A program made the position numbers and the translations under genes. Shown here piece after piece: positions 11,710 through 21,150 of a stretch of DNA of 64,000 nt. Location: positions 937,252-1,001,251 of the forward strand of contig LNKV01000020.1 in assembly GCA_001465935.1 (NCBI GenBank), read 5' to 3'. The notes below the pieces were generated by a model, which was given only the letters and a program-made list of their open reading frames with translations, was not told the origin of the DNA and ran no database searches. This DNA is from Clarireedia homoeocarpa (Eukaryota; Ascomycota; Leotiomycetes; Helotiales; Rutstroemiaceae). Every line of letters starts with the position of its first letter. Position 1 is the first letter of the stretch.

Positions 11710-14339
11710 ATGGATCGCCCAGCCTCCAGCACCGTCATCGGCGCACTCATCACAGCCACATTAGTTGTATGCTCCCCACCGCTTCCCCAATCCCCCTATC
11801 CAAACCAAGCTAAAGACTAGATAGCCCCAGTACCTCCTCCTCACCCACCTCCTCCATCCCCTCTCCTCCCCTGGCCCCCCTCCCCTGAACTCTCTCCCGC
11901 ATCCCCTTCCTCCACGCCCTACTAACCGGCACCCTCCCCCACCGCATCGCCCACTTCCACTCCACCACGGCCCCGTACTCCGCGTCGCCCCCCACCAACG
12001 AACTCTCGTTCGTAGATCTCCCTGCCTGGAAAGACACCTACAACCACAAAAGCTTTCTCCGGCCACGGGAATCGGGCGGACGACTCCCTGGCGTGGAAGC
12101 GCATAATTTGATTTCGGCTGGGGTCGCGGCTCATGCAAGGTTTCGACGGGCGCTGCAGCCAGCGCGCGCGGTGAAGGGGTTGGAGGAGATGGTTAGGGGG
12201 TGGGTGGATTTGTTGACAGAGAGGTTGGATGAGGTTATTGATAAGAAGGAAGAAGATGGAGGAGAGGAGAGAAGAGGATGCAGAAGTGGAGGTGGATTTG
12301 GTGCAGTGGGTGAATTTCACAACGTTTGATATTATCAGCGAACTCGCATGGGGATCCCCATTTGGGTGTCTGAGAGAAACGAAGTATTATCCGTGGATTA
12401 ATGTCGTGATGCTTTTCAAAGCTGTGTCGATGATCACGGCGATAAAGTTCTTCCCTTTACTCGATACCTTCCTCGCTATGATTACTCCGTCCTCGGCGCT
12501 CTGGAACGTCCCAATTGGCTTCGTTTTCCATATGCATATGGGAGCTGAAGCTATATAGGATATCCCAAATAGCTTCACTCTATCCTATATGTATATGGAA
12601 GAGTTCCGATATATATATCGGAAGGTCGGTTTCCTATGTAGCTATAGGAGATTAGCCTCCTATATATATACTATATTTTAATTTCCTAATCAGGCAATAG
12701 TGAAGTTATACAGAAATAAGAATAAGTATTAATATTGATTAAGAGTGGAGATTTCAAGTACAAATACACCAAGCATAAGACATCTAAGCTACATTACTCT
12801 TGCTTGCTCTTGCCCTAGTTAATAAATATAGAACCCTATATCCTCTAGCTAATAGAGATATAGTAGTAAATATAGAACTCTGTGTTCTAGCAACTAGACT
12901 AGCTGCATCGAGGTACTGATAATCCTTTCTATAAACGATATTACGGGGAGTATATAATGTCGTGTTTGGGGGAGGTATATTAATTGATTGATTGATTGAT
13001 TAATAGATAGATAGATAGATGGATGATTAACTATAAGGAAGATAAAGAGAAAGTAAAGTAAAATGATTCTTGACTATAGGAAACAGCGAACCTATTTGTG
13101 GCTGTAATAATCATATATTATAAAATACTTGAAACAAGGGGTAAAGTGGCCTAAGCGAAGTAGCGACAGTGATGTTGGTAGCGCCGGTATATATCTTAAA
13201 CCCTTTGTGCGAAGGCGGTCTTACTATATGTATATCGTAAGATTAAAATTAAATGTCTCTCCTATATGTATACGGCAGCTCCTATATGCATATGTGTCGC
13301 TACACCCTCCACGCCCAAGACTCACTCTTCACAAAGGTGGGTCCGGGAGTATTCGAGGGTTTTTAGCTGCTCTTTATTATCGAGGGCATAAGGCCCTTAT
13401 TTATACTTCTATCTACGCCCTCATTCTCTCCCGTAGTTGTTCACTGTTGAGTATGCCAAATAAGGTTTTAATCTCATTCGGTCATTTGTCTGTCGCCTCT
13501 ACAGCGACAATATGGGATTTCCATATTTATATGGGAAACGAAGCTATTTGGGAGGTTCCAGCTCGCAGATCTAAACCAAGTGCTCGCTGCGGCGCACAGC
13601 AAAGTTGTCGAGCGGCTTGCGCTAGAGCTGGAACGAAAGGATATTATATCCCACATCATCACTCACAACCAGACAGCATCATCATCATCGCCTACGAGTC
13701 GCTTATTGACGGACGAAATCGAGAGGAACTCCATGGCAACGATAGTAGCCGGAAGCGAGACGCTGACCACGGCGCTAGCGGGCACTGTGTATCTCTTACT
13801 CGAAAACTTGGCATGCATGGAGAAACTCACGGGCATCATCCGTGGTGCGTTTGCTGCAGAAAATCAAATTGATAGGGGAGACTATTGCTGCGCTGCCGTA
13901 TCTTACGGCGATTTTGAACGAGACGATGAGGATTTATCCACCTATTCTGGATAGTATGCGGAGGGAAGTTCCAAAAGGAGGTGCGACGACTGCTGGGTGT
14001 TACGTTCCGGAGGATATGGTAGTGTCGGTGGCGTGCCTCTCGATGTTTCACTCGCCGAGCAATTTTACTTCTCCTGAGAAATTCCTTCCAGAGCGGTGGC
14101 TGGATGGTTCGTGTGTGGATGATAATAAAGCTGCGTTTCACCCCTTTTCGACAGGACCGCATACTTGCATCGGACAGCCGCTGGCGTGGCTTGAGATGTG
14201 GGTTATTCTTTCGCGGCTTCTGTGGATGTATGAGATGAGGAAGGCGGTGGGGAGGAGGATCGGTTCGTGGATGGAGCAGAAGATTTACTGGACTTGGGAG
14301 AAGAGCCCGCTTGTGGTTCGGGTTGGGAGAGCGAGGTGA
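11710..14339 (+). pseudogene. Cytochrome P450 pseudogene, split by an inserted element
   Basis: Haem-thiolate monooxygenase remnant. Visible parts in order are an ATG at 11710 with a hydrophobic N-terminus, a Pro-rich hinge, NELSFVDLPAWKD, the helix region ending ELAWGSPF, an I-helix-like AGSETLTTAL, the ExxR motif NETMRIYPP, and the haem loop FSTGPHTCIG (Cys ligand present). Several lesions are visible. A frame change at about 11970 is compensated at a C-run near 11988; there GPVLRVAP is legible only in the shifted frame. A third frameshift lies in a purine run at about 12255. A 1,059-bp insertion occupies 12502-13560, and a fourth frameshift lies near 13875. Removing the insertion and one copy of its target duplication rejoins the frame exactly. 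The family resembles fungal CYPs of secondary metabolism, but the substrate is unknown. An active product is very unlikely. Confidence 0.85.
12502..13560. mobile_element. 1,059-bp TIR element (non-autonomous) inside the P450
   Basis: The ends are inverted repeats of about 42 bp. The left end starts TGGAACGTCCCAATTGGCTT, and the reverse complement of the right end starts TGGAACCTCCCAAATAGCTT. Both contain CTTCGTTT and a CATATNNATATG core. It is flanked by direct repeats GCTC (12498-12501 and 13561-13564), the presumed target-site duplication. Another copy of the subterminal motif lies inside at about 12562-12600. The interior is AT-rich with GATTGATT/GATAGATA simple repeats (about 12982-13022) and no transposase-like frame. 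The element is therefore probably non-autonomous or heavily decayed. Confidence 0.8.
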
Positions 14340-14642
14340 GGATGGTTGAGAGTAATTTACAAGACGTAAGGACAGGAGAGATGGTGGATGTCATGGTTGG
14401 GAGTAGAGTTGATGATAGAGCGTCAAAAGTAAAGAAGCTTTCAATTTCCTGTGGGTAGATTATTGGCATAAATTGAGATGTACCGTGAAGCTAGTCAATT
14501 CCAGTGATGCTGTCAACCAAATATTCTGTACCCTGATGAGTAAACGCCGACTTCCAGAACTACCAGCAATTTTTATTGACATATTTTATGAGTTTGCCCA
14601 TATTCAGCTCATGTTCAGCTAACATAAACTAGATCTGTGAAA
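14340..14642. other. 3' flank of the P450 remnant inside the inverted-repeat pair
   Basis: AT-rich DNA between the P450 stop and the right inverted repeat. No gene or repeat is recognised. Confidence 0.4.
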
Positions 14643-14688
14643 TTTAAGCCGTAATTGTCACTTCTCTAGAAGTGGCGTCACTTTTGGA
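14643..14688 (-). repeat. Right member of the 45-bp inverted repeat pair
   Basis: The reverse complement begins TCCAAAAGTGACGCCACTTC and matches 11598-11642 almost base for base, including the AGAAGTGACAATT segment. The outer-edge spacing to the left copy is 3,091 bp. No clear target-site duplication is seen at the outer edges. Confidence 0.75.
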
Positions 14689-15172
14689 ATTCTCACAAGA
14701 TCTTACATTTCTAACTCCAATCTCTGAGTTCTAAAAGTCGTGTTCCAACCAATTTCGAGTAGAAAGTAGGAGTGAAATACTCCAACACAATGTTTGCAAG
14801 TATGTCCAGTCACCAGAGAATAAATCCGTTGCATAGCAGAATAGATAGGAGCACCTTATTGGCACTTCTGCTCTCGTTGTGATCTGACTGCATACAAATT
14901 ATCGTTTCACCAAAGCTTAGGAATAATAGTCTGATAGCGACCTAAGTCGTAGAAAGAGGAATTGTGAGAATGAGGCGATTCCCAAATCGAGCAACGATCT
15001 TTAGATGCCAGCTGTTCATTTCTATTCTATTTGTACGTTATAGAATCTGCTAGAATTACTAATTCTGCCACAGTTTTAGTATATAAACCTCCTTCAAGCT
15101 GCTATATAGTTAGTTCACCAGATAGATCAAAATCAGACTAAAATCCAACCACATTTCAAAGAGCTCTTAATC
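14689..15172. other. AT-rich spacer, no gene
   Basis: Non-coding DNA between the right inverted repeat and the ketosynthase remnant. Nothing is recognisable. Confidence 0.4.
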
Positions 15173-15956
15173 TCACAGGAATAGGTAAACTTGTTTCGAG
15201 TAAATAGATAATATAACTTTATTGTGGTCGGTGGCAGGTTTTGTGGGATCTAACCCTGCTCGACGATAAACATCCTGAACGAGACTTGTCTGAGCAGATG
15301 AGCTTGGCAAGGTAATTCCACTGGTGCGTCCGTTATGGTTGACGCCGGTCTCTCGAATAACACATTGTATGTTATCACCATCTGCCAGAGCAAGTCGGAG
15401 CGGTTTTAACAGCATGGCGAGGATGCTGCACTGCCTGGTCTAGGGCTACCAGACTAGATGAACAGGCAGTATCAACGGTAGCGGAAGGCCCGCGCCAGTC
15501 GAAGAAGTAGGAGATTCTATTCGACGCCTTATTTGGGGCAGTGCCGCTGATGTGATATTTGGGGATCGTCATATGGTCCTGACTGCTGAGAGATAGGTAG
15601 TCGTGGAACATCACTCCAGTATAGATCGCGGTATTAGAGCCACGCAATGTCTCCGCAGGAAGCCCCGCTTCCTCTAGAGCTTCGTATACTGTCTCGAGCA
15701 ATAGTCGGTGCTGGGGGTCCATTGCTTGTGCTTCCAATGGACTGAGACTGAAGAACGATGCATCAAACTCTCGCACATCTTGTGAGAGAAAGTATCCTCG
15801 CGCCGAGGAATTATGGCGTGAGGCAGAGGTTCGATCACGGGGGATCTCCTGAGAAACATCGTAGGGGTTTTGAAGAAGATCCCAAAGTTCGGAGGGAGAT
15901 TGATATCCTCCGGCTAGACGACACCCACTACCGATAATGGCAATAGGTTCATTCAT
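15173..15956 (-). pseudogene. Polyketide synthase ketosynthase-domain remnant
   Basis: 5' fragment of an iterative (highly reducing-type) PKS. From the ATG at 15956 it reads EPIAIIGSGCRLAGG, DPQHRLLLETVYEALEEAG and the active-site DTACSSSLVALDQAVQ. The frame then breaks near 15415 and resumes in another frame as LKPLRLALADGD and HNGRTSGITLPSS. Compared with an ordinary ketosynthase, roughly 70 residues between the active-site Cys and the LKPL segment are missing, so an internal deletion joined the two parts out of frame. The homology ends after AGLDPTKP; the EAHGTGT histidine motif and all later domains (acyltransferase, reductases, ACP) are absent. It is non-functional. It lies 0.8 kb from the P450 remnant and on the opposite strand. 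Confidence 0.88.
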
Positions 15957-16393
15957 ACTGAGGTGGAAATATGTTGAAATGAATTGATGAGAGGGAATAC
16001 TAATAGTGAAATGAACTGGGAATGTCTGTATAAAAGGGTATTTGATATTGTGGGTTGGCTTACCAAACCCTTAACACCGGTATCAATGATGATCTAGTAT
16101 TGTGGGTTCTTGGTAATACTTTTCTTCTTCATTGTGCTATGGACTCGGGGCGATGCTATATAGACTTCCTCTCTTGTACTAACTACGTGAATAGCTTCAT
16201 GATCAGCCCATTATTTATCTCCTGTATTCTCTCCCGTAGCTTCATTGATTGAGTCCTCCCGTAGTCCATTCATTCCGACAGATATTGTTAGGGATTGCTG
16301 AGTCAAGCTAGAGAACGCCCCGAGGAGCAACCTTATTCTAGAAATATACTGTAACTTTAGATAATAACTATTAACGTGGTTTACCATTAAACA
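15957..16393. other. Former PKS promoter side plus dispersed repeat
   Basis: Upstream flank of the PKS remnant. It contains a segment (about 16157-16284) resembling DNA at 56780-56886 and is otherwise featureless. Confidence 0.4.
16157..16284. repeat. Dispersed repeat, copy A (retroelement-like debris)
   Basis: Contains TAGACTTCCTCTCTTGTACTAACTAC, then CTCTCCCGTAG and CATTCATTCCGACAGAT-type words. The same words in the same order and similar spacing occur at 56780-56886, and the CTCTCCCGTAG part also occurs at about 13421-13446. It is likely the remains of one transposon family, perhaps an LTR leader; the class is uncertain. Confidence 0.45.
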
Positions 16394-17018
16394 GGCTATG
16401 TCATCAAACGGGCCACTCCAAAATACACCCAAATTTGACAAATTTAGATATTCGAAATCAAATCACTTAAGAATATATTAAGCTAAAATCTAAAATTTCA
16501 CTATTAGAAAACCTATAGAAGTCAGAACATAGATTATTGAGTTGAAAATGTTAGTATGTCTTGAGATCTTACATTTTGGGGGCCAAAACTGGCTAGCTAG
16601 TGTGACGACCCGTACCGACTGCACCTGAGTCGTACACGTAGTTGCACATGTAGCTGCATATAGCCATTGGATATAGCCAGCCCGGATGCCACTTCACTAA
16701 GTGTATCGCTAAGTTTAGCCCTGGGGGCTCTCTGGTTCTATGCAAGGCCTCTCTTCTTTTTCTTGTATATAGCTTTAGTTCGGTAGTTCAATATTCTAAG
16801 GTCATTCAGCACTTTCATTAGTGGTCTCGTCACAGCTAGGTCAGTTTGCAAGAACTACTAATTCTAGAAAGATTATAAATCCTGGAATCAGCTCGCATAT
16901 ACTTCCTAATCAAGGCTTCTGAGTATCAGCTTAAAGGGTTGACCAATTATTTGATTCCAAATATCTGCTTTTGTCGAATTTGGGTGCATTTTGGAGTGGC
17001 CCGTTTGATGATATAGCC
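16394..17018. mobile_element. 625-bp TIR element (MITE-like) containing a solo LTR
   Basis: The ends are inverted repeats of about 50 bp. The left end starts GGCTATGTCATCAAACGGGC and the right end, reverse-complemented, starts GGCTATATCATCAAACGGGC. Both continue CCACTCCAAAATRCACCCAA. There is no coding content. Without the nested LTR and its duplication the element is about 386 bp. A clear target duplication was not seen. Confidence 0.8.
16601..16834. mobile_element. Solo LTR (234 bp) nested in the TIR element
   Basis: Starts TGTGACGACC and ends GGTCTCGTCACA, i.e. TG...CA with the short inverted terminus TGTGACGA/TCGTCACA typical of Ty3/Gypsy-type fungal LTRs. It is flanked by a perfect 5-bp direct repeat GCTAG (16596-16600 and 16835-16839). 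An internal TTGTATATAG could be a TATA-type promoter. No internal retroelement sequence remains, so this is a solo LTR left by recombination. Confidence 0.8.
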
Positions 17019-17464
17019 CGCTTACGAAGTATCGTAAACCCATTAATGTTTTCTTACCCCCTTGACGTAATAAGCTTGAAATACCAAACTTGGGAGTGCG
17101 AATTGATTGGGTTAAAGTAATCTTGAGACGATGACGAGAGCGGTAAAAGAACAAGGGAAATCAGATTTGAAATTATGAACGTATCTGACGAGATGGAAGA
17201 CGCTTTCATTCTAGCCAATCGGTGTAAGACTTACAAGCCTTTCAAGAATGAGCTTACGTTCACGACCCAAGCCGGTGACTGATCAACTACTACATCAAAC
17301 AAAATGAATGTCTTGTCTTACTGGGGAGAAACCCAACAAATGGAAGGATTCTCATTGATGTCATGATAAGGAGACATACTCACTTGGTAATCATATATAT
17401 GAATTGAAAAGTACTTAATCTTTAATCAAACTTCAATCTGGCGCAAGAGATATCATACTTCGAT
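17019..17464. other. Intergenic, 0.45 kb
   Basis: Lies between the TIR element and the 3' end of the coiled-coil gene. No feature is recognised. Confidence 0.4.
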
Positions 17465-19126
17465 CTAATGCATCAAATACTCTACCTCGACTCCCTTCCC
17501 CTTCCTATCCCCGTCGCACTCTCCCTTCCCCGACCCAGCACCCACGTTAACACCAAATCCTCTGCACCTCTCCTGCCATATGTCAATCCTATTTCTTTCC
17601 TTTCCTTGAGCGACCAGGCTGACGCTGTCAGAAAGTCCGATTGACCTAGCATCCCACCCACCACATACATCCCACCCACCACATGCATCTTCCCTACCAA
17701 CAATCTCCATGCTCGTGTTCATCCCCATTGCCTCCTCTTTCCCTTTCCCGATATCTCCTTCCACCTCCACACGCTCCACCCACCTATCGATCCTCTCATG
17801 ATCCACGTTCCCCATAAACGCCCTCTCCATCGACTCCCTATGTCCATCTCCATCTCCATTTCCATCTCCATCTCCATCTCCATCTCCATCCCCATCCCCA
17901 TCCCCATCCCCAAATCTCTCACTCCCAACCCCACCTACATCCCTAAGCATCCGTCCCGCCCTCTCCAACTCCTGCTCAATCTCACCCAACTCTTCAATCG
18001 CCTCCTGATTCTCCCTCAGCAGCGTCAAATCAAAAATCGTCTTCGCCGCCTCCATATTCCCCGCCTTAACAGCCCGACAGTATTTCGCATACTGCTCATC
18101 ATAATACTGCGGCCAATCGTCCAGCTTCTCCTGTGCTTCTCGAAGTCGGGCTTTCATCTTTTCCATGTACTTAACGGCTTCGCGATGTTCTTTTTCTTTC
18201 TGGTCGCGGGCGATGGAGCTTGGCGTCGCGGTGTATACTTCTTGATGGATTTCCCACGAAGCTCTTATGCCGAATGATGATTGTCCCTTTCGGCAGACAG
18301 GTGTATTGAATAGATTTCCATCTTTTAAAGCTCGGTGCAAAGTGCCGAAGAGTCTCGAGTGTTCAGCATTAAGCTCATCAGTCGCAGACCGCATTTTTTG
18401 CTCTAAGCCCTCCCATTCCAGATAGATCACCTTAGCTGCCTCTGTCCAAGCTTCCATATGTTTTAATCCACTTTTACGTTTGCTTGCGTCACCAGTACAA
18501 AGAGGAGAGTGCTCACGGCTTGCTTTCGATAATTGCAACACGGCCTTCACAAAGTCTCGCCAAGAACGTGTCACGGCCCTTTTGAAATCCGCAACCTCTT
18601 CCTCGAGCTGACAAATCCTTTGAAACTCAGACACGATCTCTTTCGTTAAGCTTAGAGCAGAGCTGAGGACTCCGTTGCGTTCTATATATGTGAAGACCTC
18701 CAAACATCTTGCGCTCAGTGGCGCTCGCGCGGACGAGTCACTAGAAGTAACGATGCGTGAGGGGCATTTGTACGAGCATGTTGGACACTTTCTTGAATTT
18801 GGATATCGTGGTAGCGGTGTTGTATCTGTCAAAACCTCGTTATTGGACAAAGATAACGAATTACCAGATGTGGTTTGATGAAGGATTTCACGACCGAGCA
18901 CTATCTTTTTATACACTTTTCTGTCCAACGATGACCATGACGAGCGCCTGTATTTTGCTGAACTATGGAGCGGCGATGCCTCGATATTGGCAGATTCGAG
19001 AATACCAGAAGAATTTTTGTGTTCCTCCATCCACCGCTGTTTGGATGATGGGCATCTGTCGCGGAATATTTTGTATATTTTCTTAATAGTCCTGCCAGCG
19101 ATGAGCTGGCTGAGCAGGGAACTCAT
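17465..19126 (-). CDS. Hypothetical coiled-coil protein with Asp-Gly array
   Basis: Intronless frame of 553 aa; not assigned to a family. The N-terminal third contains CPTCSYKCPSR, a possible but incomplete Cys pair. The middle (roughly residues 165-400) is Glu/Lys/Leu-rich with heptad-like spacing (LEEEVADFKRAVTRSW, MEKMKARLREAQEKLDDW), suggesting coiled coils. Around residue 405 a run of alternating Asp-Gly residues is encoded by a 6-bp minisatellite, which probably varies in length between strains. The C-terminus is charged and repeats CGGWD twice. The length and the absence of stops over 1.66 kb argue that it is expressed. Function is unknown; no signal peptide or membrane segment is evident. 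Confidence 0.6.
   Translation of the reverse strand: MSSLLSQLIAGRTIKKIYKIFRDRCPSSKQRWMEEHKNSSGILESANIEASPLHSSAKYRRSSWSSLDRKVYKKIVLGREILHQTTSGNSLSLSNNEVLTDTTPLPRYPNSRKCPTCSYKCPSRIVTSSDSSARAPLSARCLEVFTYIERNGVLSSALSLTKEIVSEFQRICQLEEEVADFKRAVTRSWRDFVKAVLQLSKASREHSPLCTGDASKRKSGLKHMEAWTEAAKVIYLEWEGLEQKMRSATDELNAEHSRLFGTLHRALKDGNLFNTPVCRKGQSSFGIRASWEIHQEVYTATPSSIARDQKEKEHREAVKYMEKMKARLREAQEKLDDWPQYYDEQYAKYCRAVKAGNMEAAKTIFDLTLLRENQEAIEELGEIEQELERAGRMLRDVGGVGSERFGDGDGDGDGDGDGDGDGNGDGDGHRESMERAFMGNVDHERIDRWVERVEVEGDIGKGKEEAMGMNTSMEIVGREDACGGWDVCGGWDARSIGLSDSVSLVAQGKERNRIDIWQERCRGFGVNVGAGSGKGECDGDRKGKGVEVEYLMH
17842..17911. repeat. 6-bp minisatellite encoding the Asp-Gly run
   Basis: About twelve tandem copies of CCATCT/CCATCC/CCATTT. 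On the minus strand they encode alternating Gly and Asp (plus one Asn) in the coiled-coil protein. Confidence 0.85.
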
Positions 19127-19715
19127 TTAAAAGAAAGCGCAAGAATATGAGCTGTCCCACAGCGGAGGACAGCAGCTTAACGCATGCAGAATTTTGGCAC
19201 CGGTAAGTCTGGAGTTATGTAATGTAACGTTGGTAAAAATGATCGAGACAGAAGATTGCGAAAAAGATAAGAAATTCCGACGAACCCATAGAGGACAAAG
19301 GAATCATCTCGTGTTATATTGCGTTACAGATGAGTTCGTAAACGCAATGTCTCTCTGCAGACAAAGAAGGCGAGTGGAAAGTACCAACAATTCTTCTAGA
19401 AAAAGGTCTGGAATGTAAAAACCGACTTTGGACCTTTCATGGACGTACATGAAGCAATCGTGTAGATCGAGATTTGTGACATGGGCCTTTGGATATTGCG
19501 TCTAAGCGGCTAGATAGCTTGGAAACCATATGGCGAAACGGGCCGCTGAACGAGAAACCGCGTGATTTCTAATGGCTGAATACAACCGCAGCATGTCCAG
19601 ATGTCCAGGATACCCGCGGAGAATAAATTCAGGTAGTTTAAACGAACACAGAATATCCAAAATGTCCTCCTCGGGCAAAGATCTCAAGTAGGTTAGTGAA
19701 CATTTTGAGAATTCC
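19127..19715. other. Intergenic, 0.6 kb
   Basis: Contains the promoter side of the coiled-coil gene and the 3' flank of the ERCC1 homolog. An 86-aa minus-strand frame (19502-19762) overlaps the ERCC1 end and has no recognisable domain. Confidence 0.4.
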
Positions 19716-20888
19716 TCACGGCTTCTCTCGTAGCTTTGCCAAAGCCGCAGCCACCCCTCCACTAAGTTCTTCGTCTCTCCTCGCCATCTCCTTCCTTTTC
19801 TCCTTGGCCAATTTTTCCTCGTCTAGCTGAGCAGCAGCAATCATAGCCTCTTCATCATCATCCGGCTCCCACGCCTGAGCTTGCTTAGCCGCCGGTACTT
19901 CCTGTTGTTTACCTGACGCAGGAGCAGCAGCAGCCCTTTCCCTCATCGAATCAATCTCCCTCAGCGGGACTCTACTCAACGGTATGGCGCGATCAAGAAC
20001 CCCTTCCTCCACTTCGCCCCCATCTTCCGTCGTTATCTTCCTCCCCAACGTCCTCCTAGCCGCCTTCCTTGCACGAAACGGCTCATCCACAACTCCACAC
20101 CACTTCCGAACCTTCTTCTCGCCCCAACCCCCCAAAACCGCGAGCTCCTCCGGCCTTGCATTGACTGCACTCCTAATACTCCCAAACGCACTAACCAACG
20201 ACACTGCATCGGTTTTATTGACACTCCTCGGCACCGTTATAAAATCCACCATCTTATCCGCATACGACTTACTCTCCACCCCTCGAATGGCCGACGCATT
20301 CGCGTGCTCGTAACTCTTATACAACTCCAAGTATCTCGCTGCTTCGGCCGCGCTCCAGCATAAGATCACCGTAACATTATTGATCAGGCTTGTTTTTGAC
20401 AATTCCTTTAAACTCTCTTCATGATTGCCGATATCCACCATGGTAAGCAGGACCCGGAGATTGTACTTCCCCTGCAGACCCTTGATGCGGTTGTATATGT
20501 ATTCGGGATGCAGACGATGGTATTTGAGCGAGAGGAACAGCGCGCAGGTGGTGAGTCCGAGGACGTAGTCGGCGGGGATGTCGGAGTACTCCCAGGCGAA
20601 GGATTTGAGGTTCGCGAGGATGGGATTGCCCTTTTGGCGCAACGAGACGAGGATTGAAGAGCCGGCGGAGCGCGAGGCGAGAACTTGCGGGGTTGGCTGG
20701 ACGACTTTGGGACCGCTGGTGGTGCTGGGGGCCGGTGGTGCGCGGTCGAGTCGTTGCGGAGTGGGCTGTTGGACGCGTTGCGGGGTAGGTTGCTGGACGC
20801 GTGCTTGTGCTGGAGGAGGTGCGACGGGAGTTTGGGCCAGAGCTGCAAGGAAATCGGCATCAGCACCAAAATCGTCGTCGTCGTCCAT
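19716..20888 (-). CDS. rad10: ERCC1/Rad10 DNA-repair endonuclease subunit
   Basis: Non-catalytic partner of XPF/Rad1 in the structure-specific 5' nuclease of nucleotide excision repair, interstrand-crosslink repair and single-strand annealing. It is an intronless 390-aa frame. The start is set at 20888 (MDDDDDFGADADF); the frame opens further upstream, but that sequence looks like leader. An N-terminal Pro/Gln-rich tail contains three near-identical QQPTPQR-type repeats. The central ERCC1 domain (about residues 77-190) reads SILVSLRQKGNPILANLKSF, LFLSLKYHRLHPEYI, LLTMVDI and VILCWSAAEAARYLE. The C-terminal helix-hairpin-helix pair (about 226-265) has the GWGEKKVRKW signature needed to bind XPF. 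An acidic/basic tail follows. It lies 262 bp downstream of the sterol-reductase-like gene on the same strand. Confidence 0.93.
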   Translation of the reverse strand: MDDDDDFGADADFLAALAQTPVAPPPAQARVQQPTPQRVQQPTPQRLDRAPPAPSTTSGPKVVQPTPQVLASRSAGSSILVSLRQKGNPILANLKSFAWEYSDIPADYVLGLTTCALFLSLKYHRLHPEYIYNRIKGLQGKYNLRVLLTMVDIGNHEESLKELSKTSLINNVTVILCWSAAEAARYLELYKSYEHANASAIRGVESKSYADKMVDFITVPRSVNKTDAVSLVSAFGSIRSAVNARPEELAVLGGWGEKKVRKWCGVVDEPFRARKAARRTLGRKITTEDGGEVEEGVLDRAIPLSRVPLREIDSMRERAAAAPASGKQQEVPAAKQAQAWEPDDDEEAMIAAAQLDEEKLAKEKRKEMARRDEELSGGVAAALAKLREKP

Positions 20889-21150
20889 GGTGATTCGATA
20901 GTGGTTGACCAGTAGAGTAGAGTAGAGTGGTTGGTGAACTTTAGTTTTGCCGTGTTGGAAATGACGACATCTCCTCGCCACAACTTCCACCAACACCACA
21001 CAGTAAATTTTATGCCTTGGAGGGAACCTAACATACTAGAGTATAAAATTATAGAAATGGGTTTGTTGTTTTTATATATATCTACAGTCTCTTTGATTGT
21101 ATGTTGTAATATACATATTTCCAGTACTACCACCAAATACAATTCCGCTC

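Noticed and set aside
13129..13872. 247-aa frame across the right end of the inserted element
   Set aside because: It begins without a proper ATG in element DNA and crosses into P450 sequence in the wrong frame; the P450 motifs are in another frame.
17798..18277. 159-aa plus-strand frame with Ile-Ser repeats
   Set aside because: Antisense of the Asp-Gly minisatellite in the minus-strand gene.
20408..21142. 244-aa minus-strand frame overlapping ERCC1
   Set aside because: Shifted frame over the ERCC1 N-terminus; Ser/Pro-rich shadow with no domain.
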